Positions 16,772 to 24,706 of a stretch of DNA of 64,000 nt are shown here, piece after piece. Both the position numbers and the translations under genes were made by a program. The notes under the pieces were generated by a model. The model had not been told where the DNA came from and did no database searches. It saw only the letters and a program-made list of their open reading frames with translations. How positions within the stretch are numbered: the first letter of the stretch is position 1; the number at the start of each line of letters is the position of its first letter. Source of the stretch: Vannielia litorea (GTDB taxonomy: Bacteria > Pseudomonadota > Alphaproteobacteria > Rhodobacterales > Rhodobacteraceae); the NCBI RefSeq assembly GCF_900142295.1, contig NZ_FSRL01000001.1, forward strand, positions 2,790,001 through 2,854,000, read 5' to 3'.

Positions 16772-17728
16772 TCATGAGGCCGAGGCCGCGACGAGCACGA
16801 TCTCACCGGGCCAGATGGGTTTGATGGCTTCGGCGGCACGCCAGGCCCGCAGGCCGGTGGCGCAGCACAATGCCAGGCGTGTGCCGGGCGCGGGAAGATC
16901 CGCAGCGATGCCCTCGACAGACAGGCGCCTTGCCTGCGGGTGCAGAGGCGGCGCGCCTTCGCGCAGATCGACGATCCGGTCCCGGTCCCTCAGGTCCGAA
17001 GCGGCCACGAACCGGAAGGCGATGTCGGGTTCGGGCGCAGTGTCGAAGCGGAAGCTGATCGCACGCAGGCTGCGCCCGTCATACTGCACCATCTGCCCGA
17101 GAGGCGAAGGCTGCATCGCCAGCAGCCAGTTGAGCGTCATCTGCGCCTGGCAAGCTCCGATGACGCCGACCACGGGGCCAAGAACGCCGGCCGTTTCGCA
17201 ACGCGCGCCGCTGTCTGGCGCGGTTGGAAAGACGGCGCGAAGCGACGGGGCGGTTCCGCAAAAGCCGCCGACATAGCCGCCCAGCCCCAGGACCGAGGCG
17301 CTGATCAGGGGGATGGTCCGGGCAAGGCACAGATCGCTCAGCAGGTAGCTGACCGCGTAGCTGTCGGCGGCATCCAGCACCACGTCGCACCGGCCGACCA
17401 GCTCGGGGGCATTGGCCGGAGTCAGCCGGTCGACCACAGGCTCGACGGTGATCTCGCCATTGATTGCCCGGCACCGCTCGCCGGCCACCACGGCCTTGGC
17501 CCGGCCGCAATCGGCCTCGGAAAACAGGGTCTGGCGGTGCAGGTTGGACAGCGCCACCCTATCGCCATCGACGATTGTCAGATGCCCCACACCGGCGCCG
17601 GCCAGCAAGGGCAACACTGGTGCGGCCAGACCGCCGACGCCCACGACCAGCACCCTTGCCTCGGCCAGTCGGCGCTGACCTTCGGCGCCGACCTCGGGCA
17701 GGATCATCTGGCGGGCGTAGCGGCTCAT
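16772..17728 (-). CDS. thiF: ThiF-family sulfur-carrier adenylyltransferase with rhodanese-like tail
   Basis: 318 residues from the ATG at 17728, which overlaps the thiE stop by 4 bp. An E1-like domain (residues 1-240) has VVGVGGLAAPVLPLL near 28-42 and the acidic IVDGDRV; it would adenylate the ThiS C-terminus. Where MoeB/ThiF proteins carry CYRCLF zinc ligands this one reads GTAPSLRAVF, and only the later CETAGVLGP keeps a cysteine, so the structural zinc site seems lost. A short C-terminal rhodanese-like module (about 250-315) ends in LALCCATGLRA with candidate persulfide cysteines. Confidence 0.85.
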   Translation of the reverse strand: MSRYARQMILPEVGAEGQRRLAEARVLVVGVGGLAAPVLPLLAGAGVGHLTIVDGDRVALSNLHRQTLFSEADCGRAKAVVAGERCRAINGEITVEPVVDRLTPANAPELVGRCDVVLDAADSYAVSYLLSDLCLARTIPLISASVLGLGGYVGGFCGTAPSLRAVFPTAPDSGARCETAGVLGPVVGVIGACQAQMTLNWLLAMQPSPLGQMVQYDGRSLRAISFRFDTAPEPDIAFRFVAASDLRDRDRIVDLREGAPPLHPQARRLSVEGIAADLPAPGTRLALCCATGLRAWRAAEAIKPIWPGEIVLVAASAS

Positions 17729-18321
17729 CGCGTTGCCTCGACCCATTGGCGCAGGCGGGCCTCGGGATCGGCATTCAGGGTGATGTCGGTGACCACGGAG
17801 ACGATGTCTGCCCCGGCCTGCAGCACGCCTTCGGCGCGTTCGACCGTCATCCCGCCGATGCCGACCAGGGGAATCGCGCCGATCCGCGCTTTCCACTCGG
17901 TGACGCGCGGAAGGCCCTGCTCGTGCCACTTCATCTTTTTCAGCACCGTCGGATAGACCGGCCCTAGCGCAACATAATCCGGCTGCATCCCCAGAACCCG
18001 CTCGAGCTCGTCCTCGTCGTGGGTCGAGACGCCCAGTTTCAACCCGGCGGCCCGGATGGCTTTCAGATCGGCCCCGTCCAGGTCTTCCTGGCCGAGGTGG
18101 ATCCAGTCGCAGCCCAGATCCATCGCCGCCTGCCAATGGTCGTTCACCACCAGCACGGCGCCATGGTCACGGCACAGGGCCTGCGACAGGGCGATCTGGG
18201 CGCGGACGGCCTCTTCGGGCCGGTCCTTGATGCGCAGCTGCACGACCTTCACCCCCAGCGGCAGCATCCGGCGCAGCCAGTCGGAGTGGTCGAATATGGG
18301 ATAGAACCGGTCGAGGGTCAT
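17725..18321 (-). CDS. thiE: Thiamine phosphate synthase ThiE
   Basis: 198 residues. TIM-barrel enzyme joining HMP-PP and thiazole phosphate to thiamine phosphate. Phosphate and Mg motifs include QLRIKDRPE near residue 29, VVNDHWQAA near 59, [13 protein letters not shown] near 73, [10 protein letters not shown] near 97, the [13 protein letters not shown] loop near 116-128 and [11 protein letters not shown] near 153. It overlaps thiG and thiF by 4 bp at each end, so translation is coupled across the thiazole/coupling genes. Confidence 0.93.
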   Translation of the reverse strand: MTLDRFYPIFDHSDWLRRMLPLGVKVVQLRIKDRPEEAVRAQIALSQALCRDHGAVLVVNDHWQAAMDLGCDWIHLGQEDLDGADLKAIRAAGLKLGVSTHDEDELERVLGMQPDYVALGPVYPTVLKKMKWHEQGLPRVTEWKARIGAIPLVGIGGMTVERAEGVLQAGADIVSVVTDITLNADPEARLRQWVEATR

Positions 18322-19088
18322 GACAGGAAGGCCTTTCCGATCACCGGGGTCGAGGCCTCGGCCATGTCGCGGGCCTCGATCGGGTCGGCCTCATGCGCCA
18401 GCCGTCCCGCCTTGACCGCGCCCATCATGGCCCGGGCCATCGCGACCGGATCGCTGGCCCGCGCCACGGCGGTGTTCATCAGAACCGCGTCGTAGCCCAG
18501 TTCCATCGCGCGGGCGGCATGGCTGGGCAGACCGATCCCGGCATCGACCACGAGAGGCACCTCCGGGTACTCTGCCCGCATGGCCCGCAAGGCGTATTCG
18601 TTGTTCAACCCGCGACCGGACCCGATCGGCGCGCCCCAGGGCATCAGCACCTCGCAGCCCGCGACCAGCAGGCGCTCGGCAACGACCAGATCTTCGGTGG
18701 TATAGGGGAAGACCGCAAAGCCATCCTCGGTCAGGATGCGGGCGGCTTCGACAAGTTTGAAGACATCCGGCTGCAGGCTGTCGGTGTGGCCGATCAGCTC
18801 CAGCTTGATCCAGCGCGTGTCAAACACCTCCCGCGCCATGTGGGCGGTGGTGACGGCCTCCTTGACGGTGTGACAGCCGGCAGTGTTGGGCAGGACCAGC
18901 ACACCCAGCTCGGCGATCATCTGCCAGAACGCCTGACCTGCTCCGCCAGCCCCTTCACGCCGCAGCGACACCGTGGCCACGCCCGCGCCGCTTTGGCGAA
19001 ACGCCTGTTCGAGAATGGCCGGGCTGGGATATTGCGCCGTCCCCAGCATCAGCGGATTTGGCAGCTCGACGCCGTAGAACCGTTTCAT
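18318..19088 (-). CDS. thiG: Thiazole synthase ThiG
   Basis: 256 residues from the ATG at 19088. Forms the thiazole ring from DXP, dehydroglycine and ThiS-thiocarboxylate. Conserved blocks: GTAQYPSP near 16, [14 protein letters not shown] near 66-79, the Schiff-base Lys in WIKLELIGH near 93, [12 protein letters not shown] near 150, [13 protein letters not shown] near 180 and [18 protein letters not shown] near 200. Separated from thiS by 2 nt. Confidence 0.95.
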   Translation of the reverse strand: MKRFYGVELPNPLMLGTAQYPSPAILEQAFRQSGAGVATVSLRREGAGGAGQAFWQMIAELGVLVLPNTAGCHTVKEAVTTAHMAREVFDTRWIKLELIGHTDSLQPDVFKLVEAARILTEDGFAVFPYTTEDLVVAERLLVAGCEVLMPWGAPIGSGRGLNNEYALRAMRAEYPEVPLVVDAGIGLPSHAARAMELGYDAVLMNTAVARASDPVAMARAMMGAVKAGRLAHEADPIEARDMAEASTPVIGKAFLS

Positions 19089-19090
19089 CC

Positions 19091-19285
19091 TCAGCCCCCC
19101 TGCATCGGCGCGACGACCTCGACCCGGTCGCCCTCGCGCAAGCGGTGGCTGTCGCGGCTTGCGACCGGGATGAAATCCTCGTTCACCGCCGTGGCGACGC
19201 GGCCCGAGAAACCGCACTCCCTCAGCAAGGCAGACAGGGTTGTGGCCGCGACCTCGCGGGCCTGTCCGTTAAGCACGATCTTCAT
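19091..19285 (-). CDS. thiS: Sulfur carrier protein ThiS
   Basis: 64 residues, ubiquitin-fold carrier ending in the required Gly-Gly (MQGG) that ThiF adenylates and that delivers sulfur to ThiG. Start ATG at 19285 lies 17 bp inside the end of thiO. Typical sequence features are the opening MKIVLNGQ, the [11 protein letters not shown] strand and the acidic REGDRVEVV turn. Size and tail are exactly those of the family. Confidence 0.95.
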   Translation of the reverse strand: MKIVLNGQAREVAATTLSALLRECGFSGRVATAVNEDFIPVASRDSHRLREGDRVEVVAPMQGG

Positions 19286-20243
19286 CGACCATCTCCGAAT
19301 GTCTGTTGTCGAGCGCCAGGTCCGCCACGCCCCTGGCAAGGGCGGGGGCCAGCAAGTATCCGTGGCGATACAATCCGTTGGCATAAATCCTCTGCCCCAG
19401 CCGCCTGATACGCGGCAGGTTGTCGGGAAAGGCGGGCCGCAGATCGACGCCGATCTCGAGCACCTCGGCCTCGCCGAAAGCAGGGTTCAGGGCATAGGCC
19501 GCGCTGAGCAATTCCAGCATCGACCGTGCCGTGATGCGGCGGCGGTCTTCGCTTTCGATCATCGTGGCCCCGAGCATGTAGATGCCCTCTCCGCGCGGGA
19601 CGACATAGAGCGGCATCCGCGGGTGCAGCAGGCGCACGGGACGGCTCAGCACGACATCCGGGCAGCGGATGACCAGCATTTCACCCTTCACCCCGCGCAG
19701 ATCGTGCAGCACATCGCGAGCGTGCAGGCCCCGGCAGTCGATGGCGTTGGGCAGCTGTTCCGGCGCGCTTTGCCTGTGGAAGGCAACGCCCTTGTCCAGC
19801 AGCCCCTCGTAGAGATCCCGCAGAGCCCGGCGCGGATCGAGATGGGCTTCGGCCTCGAAGAACAGGCCCTGGCCAAAGCCATGCAGGTCGGGTTCGAGCT
19901 CTTCGATCCGGGCGCCGATTTCGCGGAACCCCTCGGTCCGCCGGGCAAAGCGGCGCAGGTCGGGCAGGTCCCGGCGGTTGGCGACCACGAGCGTCCCGCG
20001 GCCGTGCACCTCGGTTCTGCTCGCCCACCACTCCCTGGCCTCCTGCCCCAGTCGCAACACGGGTTCTTCGGCGCTTTCATATTCGCACCACGGCGCCAGC
20101 ATGCCGCCGGCCCACCAGGAACAGCCGTGCGGGCCGGGCGGGCCGGCAGGGTCGAACACCTGCACCTCGGCCCCGCGATCCACCAGCTCCGTGGCAACGG
20201 CGAGTCCCACCACGCCGGCCCCTATGACAGACCACAGGGTCAT
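19269..20243 (-). CDS. thiO: Glycine oxidase ThiO
   Basis: 324 residues. FAD-dependent amine oxidase (DAO fold) that makes dehydroglycine for ThiG aerobically, replacing ThiH. FAD motif VIGAGVVGLAVATELVDRG near residue 6, acidic end VFDPAG, the GCSWWAGGMLAPWCE segment near 40-54, and a C-terminal RHGYLLAPALARGVADL helix that closes the FAD site. Its ATG overlaps thiD's stop by 4 bp. Presence of thiO signals oxygen-dependent thiazole synthesis. Confidence 0.93.
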   Translation of the reverse strand: MTLWSVIGAGVVGLAVATELVDRGAEVQVFDPAGPPGPHGCSWWAGGMLAPWCEYESAEEPVLRLGQEAREWWASRTEVHGRGTLVVANRRDLPDLRRFARRTEGFREIGARIEELEPDLHGFGQGLFFEAEAHLDPRRALRDLYEGLLDKGVAFHRQSAPEQLPNAIDCRGLHARDVLHDLRGVKGEMLVIRCPDVVLSRPVRLLHPRMPLYVVPRGEGIYMLGATMIESEDRRRITARSMLELLSAAYALNPAFGEAEVLEIGVDLRPAFPDNLPRIRRLGQRIYANGLYRHGYLLAPALARGVADLALDNRHSEMVDEDRA

Positions 20244-21043
20244 GCTGGCCAGAAGGCGTGGAAATGGTGCACCGGCCCGTGACCCCGGCCGATGTTCAGA
20301 TCATCTGCCGCGGCAATCGCGCCTTGCAGGTATGCGTGCGCGCCCTCGACCGCCTCGAAGAGCGGCAGGCCCTTGGCGAGACCCGCGGCAATGGCGGAAG
20401 ACAGGGTGCAGCCGGTGCCATGGGTGTTGATGGTCTGGCGCCGCGGCGCGGTGAACTCGGCAACCACCTGTCTGCCTGAAATCAGAACGTCGTGGCAGGT
20501 GCTGCCCTCGGCATGGCCACCCTTCATGAGAACGGCCCCGGCCCCCATCGCGTTCAGGGCCATCCCCTGCGCGATCATTTCGCTCCGGCCCTGTGCGACC
20601 GGCGCCTCCAGCAGACGCGCGGCTTCGGGCAGGTTTGGCGTCAGGACCGTGGCGCGCGGCAGGAGCGTTTCTCGCAGCGCGTGCACGGCGTCCTCGGCCA
20701 GCAGGGCATCGCCCGACTTGGCGATCATCACGGGATCAAGAACAACCGGGCCCGCAAAAACGCCGATCCCATCGGCCACGGATTGGATGATGGCGGCAGT
20801 GGCCAGCATGCCGACCTTGATCGCGCGAGGTGCAAGATCCTCCAGGACGGCGTCGATCTGCGCGCCGACCACCTCTGCCGGAACCAGGTGAACGGCGGTC
20901 ACGGCCCGGGTATTCTGGGCGGTGACCGCGGTGATGACCGACGCGCCGAACACCCCGAGTGCCGACATGGCCTTGAGATCTGCCTGTATGCCCGCGCCAC
21001 CGCCACTGTCGGATCCGGCAATCGTCAACGCAACCTGCGCCAT
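20240..21043 (-). CDS. thiD: Hydroxymethylpyrimidine (phosphate) kinase ThiD
   Basis: 267 residues. Ribokinase-fold kinase phosphorylating HMP and HMP-P. Seen: [16 protein letters not shown] near residue 9, TAVTAQNT near 39, [10 protein letters not shown] near 103, the anion-hole/catalytic [15 protein letters not shown] near 210-224. First gene of the operon, 56 nt after the TPP riboswitch; GAGGAG stands 7 nt before the ATG within a possible hairpin (CGGTGC at 21046-21051 against GCACCG at 21065-21070) that could block ribosome access. Confidence 0.95.
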   Translation of the reverse strand: MAQVALTIAGSDSGGGAGIQADLKAMSALGVFGASVITAVTAQNTRAVTAVHLVPAEVVGAQIDAVLEDLAPRAIKVGMLATAAIIQSVADGIGVFAGPVVLDPVMIAKSGDALLAEDAVHALRETLLPRATVLTPNLPEAARLLEAPVAQGRSEMIAQGMALNAMGAGAVLMKGGHAEGSTCHDVLISGRQVVAEFTAPRRQTINTHGTGCTLSSAIAAGLAKGLPLFEAVEGAHAYLQGAIAAADDLNIGRGHGPVHHFHAFWPA

Positions 21044-21098
21044 GTCGGTGCTCCTCGCAAAAGGGCACCGGCAAAGAAACTGTCCGCGCGAGCTGAAG

Positions 21099-21186
21099 AC
21101 CGTTCCCTACGCCGGAATTGCCCGGATCAGGTTCGATGGGTTAGCGCGTTCACGCCTCTCAGCCTTTTCAAAGGCACCCCAACGGT
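21099..21186 (-). promoter_or_regulatory. TPP riboswitch (THI element)
   Basis: On the minus strand the classic THI-box blocks occur in order: GGGGTGCC, GGCTGAGA, ACCC, GAACCTGATC and CCGGCGTAGGGA. The closing P1 helix is formed by ACCGTT (21181-21186) with AACGGT (21099-21104). It precedes thiD and should switch off the whole thi/tenA/thiXYZ operon when thiamine pyrophosphate binds. The 50-nt spacer before the start holds a hairpin with the Shine-Dalgarno sequence in its loop, suggesting translational control. Confidence 0.95.
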
Positions 21187-21329
21187 GTGCGATCCGAGTA
21201 GCAACTCGACGATACGGTGTCAAACGCTCAGGCGCTGATCCCGGGCCTCCGGCTTTGCAACCTGAAGGGCCGCCCGGCGGCAGGCATCCGGGCGCGAGGC
21301 AAGGCAGGCGGCCAACGCGACGGCGGCGC

Positions 21330-22067
21330 TCAATCCTGCCCGTCGGTCTCGCCGCGGATGAGAACGCCGGATTTCATCAGCTTGTTCACGTAGGACGGGC
21401 CGATGAACAGTTTCGCATATCGGATTGGTGCGCCGGCATGTTCGCGCATCATGTTCTCTGCCCGGATCGCCTCGCCACTGCGGATGGCATCCCAGATGAT
21501 CACATGCTGGGTGTGCCCGACCGTCATGCGCAGCAGCTCGGCCTGCGCCATGCCTTCGACCTCGGCGAAGGCCCCCGGCGCGACGATGGGGATGCGGGAG
21601 ATCTTTTCGAGGCTGAGCGGGACAAAGTCGTTTCCGCAGCCTTTGGCGATGGTGGAATGAAAGATGTCGTTGGCTTCCTGGTAGATCGCGATCTCGCGCC
21701 GTGTCAGGTGATCGCGGCCGATGATCGCCTCGGTCATGGCGATGGAGCGCTCGATCGCGGCGGCGGTCTCCTCGGAGTATCCGCTCGAGGCCAGCCGGGC
21801 CGCCGCGACCCCCTCGATCACGGCGCGCACCTCTGCCGCCAGCTCGAGATCCCTGAAGGTGAAGGGCCTGATCTTGTAGCCCCGTCCCTCGAGTTTGACC
21901 AAGAGCCCCTCGGACTCGATCTGCGCCAGGGCCGCGCGCACCGGCGTGCGCGACATGCCCAGAAGCGTGGCCGCGCTGCTCTCGGTGATTCTCTCGGCGA
22001 TCGAAAGCTCGCCGTTGATGATCATCGCGCGCAGCTCCGTAACCGCCTTCTCCACTGCCGTAGCCAT
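21330..22067 (-). CDS. GntR-family (FCD subfamily) transcriptional regulator
   Basis: 245 residues. Winged HTH with the recognition segment [18 protein letters not shown] near residue 37-54 and an FCD domain (about 70-225) with [18 protein letters not shown] and MREHAGAP as candidate metal-ligand segments. It faces the OsmC-pobA-TRAP operon across a 224-bp divergent region holding three related GTATNCGTTT sequences. Such proteins are normally repressors relieved by an aromatic or carboxylic acid, so control of the haloaromatic operon is the natural inference. Confidence 0.9.
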   Translation of the reverse strand: MATAVEKAVTELRAMIINGELSIAERITESSAATLLGMSRTPVRAALAQIESEGLLVKLEGRGYKIRPFTFRDLELAAEVRAVIEGVAAARLASSGYSEETAAAIERSIAMTEAIIGRDHLTRREIAIYQEANDIFHSTIAKGCGNDFVPLSLEKISRIPIVAPGAFAEVEGMAQAELLRMTVGHTQHVIIWDAIRSGEAIRAENMMREHAGAPIRYAKLFIGPSYVNKLMKSGVLIRGETDGQD

Positions 22068-22106
22068 AGATCCCCCTCACACTCCGCATAACCAAACCAC
22101 GGTTAC

Positions 22107-22236
22107 GTATCCGTTTTTTCAAGTTTCTACCCTTTCTCTCCTCGAACCGTCAATTTTTCGGACTCGGACTTGATTTATGTATACGTTTAAGACAACAATA
22201 GCGCCGACAGGAGGAGTCACCGAGACAAACGGATAC
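22107..22236. promoter_or_regulatory. Three related GTATNCGTTT half-sites in the divergent FCD / osmC promoter
   Basis: GTATCCGTTT at 22107-22116, GTATACGTTT at 22179-22188, and the exact inverse of the first, AAACGGATAC, at 22227-22236. The middle copy is centred on a GTATAC palindrome, the core commonly bound by FCD-type GntR proteins. One copy lies near each gene start and one centrally, which would suit looping or simultaneous repression of both directions. Binding by the adjacent regulator is inferred. Confidence 0.5.
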
Positions 22237-22291
22237 ATTAAGCCCTCGCCAGAGGCCGTAGCCGCACGGTGTATTGACGGAGGACGCGCCC

Positions 22292-23512
22292 ATGCCGCTT
22301 GGCACGAACCGCATTGAAGAGAGTGGGCTGCCCCCCATTCATGAGGTCGCAAACCCCCAGGACATCGGCGTCGGCACGCCCGAGATCCGCAGGGGCGATG
22401 CGCTGCGCAGCCTCGTCACCTCGCTGTCGGGGTTTCAGAAGGAGGCGCTGGTGGCCTCGCGCCGTTCCGGAAAGACCTGGCGGATGGTGTCGGACGAGGG
22501 CAAGTATCTCAACGGTCACGATGCCGCCCCGCCGCCGCTCTCGTTCCTGACGGTGGGCATGGTTGCCTCCTACATGAACGAGATCACCGCGCTCGCCCGC
22601 CGCCAGGGCGTTGCGATCCGCCACCTCAGGCTGACGCTCGACAACTACTACACCATGACCGGCTCGATGCAGCAGCGCACCATGATCGGCGGCGCCGAGC
22701 CGGTGGAGCTTCAGGTCGAGATCGACTGTGATCTCGCCGGTGGCGCCTTGACCGAGTTCCTGATGAACGCGGTGCACGCCTCCCCGCTCAACGGGCTGAT
22801 GCGCGGCGAGCACGCGAGCCTCTTCACCCTGTCGAAGAACGGCGTGGAGCTGCCTCCCAGGAAGGTTGCCCGGCTCGGCGCGCCCATGCTCCCCGATCCG
22901 GGCGATGCCGGATCACGGGCCGTGGCCGTGCGCGAAACCGAGGTGCTTCTCACCCACATCGGGATCACCGAGAAGAAGCCGGTGAAAGCCGGCACCGAAA
23001 GCGCCGCCTCCTCGCTCACCGATCACCAGAACCGCCGCCTCAACATTGCCGCAACCGCCGTGCTGCGCGACGACGGGATGAAGGAGATCCGCCAGCAGCT
23101 CTACTCGCCCCACGGCAAGGAGTGGCTGTTTCTTTCCGAAGAGGCCGAGGTTGATGGCGGCAAGGGCCGCGCGCCGGATGCGGCCAGCTACATCTCGGCC
23201 GGGATCGGCTTTTGCTTCATGACCCAGTTCGGCCGTCTCGTGCCGATGCTGGGGCTGGACCTGCCCCGTTACCAGATCATCCAGGATACCCACTTCAGCC
23301 TCGGCGGCGCCTCGGGCGGCACCGGCAAGGCGGGCGAGGCCGACCCGGTCGAGACCCATGTGTACCTGACCACGAACGAGAGCGACGAGGTCGCGCAGGA
23401 GATGCTCGATCTGAGCGAGCAGACCTGCTTTCTGCACGCCTTCTGCCGCACCGACCTGAAAACCAGACTGAAGACCGTGAGCATCCCGGCTTCTTCCACC
23501 ACCGCGGCTTGA
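22292..23512 (+). CDS. Tandem-domain OsmC-like protein 1
   Basis: 406 residues from the ATG at 22292 (GGAGG 8 nt upstream). Two OsmC-like folds are visible. In the first (about 45-185) HDAAPPPLSFLTVGMVASYMNEI is the central-helix equivalent (split near residue 77-98) but has no peroxidatic cysteine. In the second (about 248-395) GRAPDAASYISAGIGFCF carries Cys308 and SEQTCFLHAFC carries Cys379 and Cys385, the two positions used by OsmC/Ohr peroxidases. A GGASGGTGKAGEAD loop lies between. It is the first gene of the pobA-TRAP operon and a paralogue of the next gene. Function in this operon is unknown. Confidence 0.75.
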   Translation: MPLGTNRIEESGLPPIHEVANPQDIGVGTPEIRRGDALRSLVTSLSGFQKEALVASRRSGKTWRMVSDEGKYLNGHDAAPPPLSFLTVGMVASYMNEITALARRQGVAIRHLRLTLDNYYTMTGSMQQRTMIGGAEPVELQVEIDCDLAGGALTEFLMNAVHASPLNGLMRGEHASLFTLSKNGVELPPRKVARLGAPMLPDPGDAGSRAVAVRETEVLLTHIGITEKKPVKAGTESAASSLTDHQNRRLNIAATAVLRDDGMKEIRQQLYSPHGKEWLFLSEEAEVDGGKGRAPDAASYISAGIGFCFMTQFGRLVPMLGLDLPRYQIIQDTHFSLGGASGGTGKAGEADPVETHVYLTTNESDEVAQEMLDLSEQTCFLHAFCRTDLKTRLKTVSIPASSTTAA

Positions 23513-23520
23513 GGGGGCGC

Positions 23521-24705
23521 ATGATGTCGAAAATTGGCAAGAACCTGATCGCGGAGAGCGGCCTTGCGCCGTTCTTCAAACTTGCAAACGCCGATGAAGT
23601 CGCCATCGACGCGCCGGACAACCGCAAGGGCGACGCCCTGCGCACATGGGTGCGCGCGCTTTCGGGCTTTCAGAAGGAGGCGCTGGTGCGCTCGGCCCGC
23701 ACCGGCGACACCTGGCGGCTTGTCTCCGATGAAGGCCCCTATCTGAACGGTCACGATGCCGCCCCCTGCCCGCTTGCCTTCCTGTCGTCGGGGATGGTCG
23801 CCAGCTTCATGAACGAGATCACCGCGCTGGCCGAGCTGCGCGGCGTCACGATCCGCAAGCTGAAGCTGATCCAGGACAACTACTACACGATGAAGGGCTC
23901 CATGCCCAAGCGCACCATGGTCGGCGGCGCCGAGAACATCGACCTCCAGGTCGAGATCGACTGCGACCTGAGCGACGCCGAGCTGCACCAGTTCCTGCTC
24001 GATGCCACCTTCGCCTCGCCGCTCAACGGGTTAATGCGCGGGCAGCTGGAAAGCCTCTTCAAGCTCGGCAAGAACGGCACCGAACTGCCCACCGCCAAGG
24101 TGGCCGAACTGGATGCCCCGCTCTTTCCCGACCCCGGCAACCATTTTGCACGGGCGCTGCCCGAGATCGGTGCGCTCAAGCTGATGGAGCCTGTCGGCCC
24201 GACGCCGAAGAAGGAGGTCGTGCTGGGCACCGCCACGGGCGGCTCCTCGCTGGCCGACGAGCAGGACAGGCGGCTGAACATCGGTGCCGTCGCGGTGCTG
24301 CGCGAGGATGGCATCAAGGAAATCCGGCAGATGCAGTATTCGCCCCGGGGCACCTCGTTTCGCTTTCTGTCGTCCGAGGATGGCCGTGCGCCCGATGCCA
24401 ACACGCTGATTTCTGCCGGGATCGGCTTTTGCTTCATGACCCAGTTCGGGCGCTTCGTGTCGATGCTCAAGCTCGACCTGCCCGATTATCGCATCGTGCA
24501 GGACACCCACTTCAGCCTCGGCGGCGCCTCGGGCGGCACCGGCAAGGCGGGCGAGGCCGACCCGATCGAGACCCATGTCTACCTGGAGACAAGCGAGAGC
24601 GACGAGACCGCGCAGGAGATGCTCGATATCTCCGAGCAGACCTGCTTTCTGCATGCCTTCTGCCGCACCGATCTGAAAACCAGGCTGCGGGTGCGGAGGG
24701 TCTGA
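23521..24705 (+). CDS. Tandem-domain OsmC-like protein 2
   Basis: 394 residues from the ATG at 23521, 8 nt after its paralogue. It shares FQKEALV, YLNGHDAAP, MVAS-MNEITALA, DNYYTM, GGAE, SPLNGLMRG, GFCFMTQFGR, QDTHFSLGGASGGTGKAGEAD and SEQTCFLHAFCRTDLKTRL with the first protein. Cys304, Cys375 and Cys381 in the second domain are conserved, while the first domain again lacks the helix cysteine. The pair probably forms a heteromer or acts on sequential substrates. Thiol peroxidase activity, or an unknown reaction on an aromatic intermediate, is possible; I cannot decide. Confidence 0.75.
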   Translation: MMSKIGKNLIAESGLAPFFKLANADEVAIDAPDNRKGDALRTWVRALSGFQKEALVRSARTGDTWRLVSDEGPYLNGHDAAPCPLAFLSSGMVASFMNEITALAELRGVTIRKLKLIQDNYYTMKGSMPKRTMVGGAENIDLQVEIDCDLSDAELHQFLLDATFASPLNGLMRGQLESLFKLGKNGTELPTAKVAELDAPLFPDPGNHFARALPEIGALKLMEPVGPTPKKEVVLGTATGGSSLADEQDRRLNIGAVAVLREDGIKEIRQMQYSPRGTSFRFLSSEDGRAPDANTLISAGIGFCFMTQFGRFVSMLKLDLPDYRIVQDTHFSLGGASGGTGKAGEADPIETHVYLETSESDETAQEMLDISEQTCFLHAFCRTDLKTRLRVRRV

Positions 24706-24706
24706 G

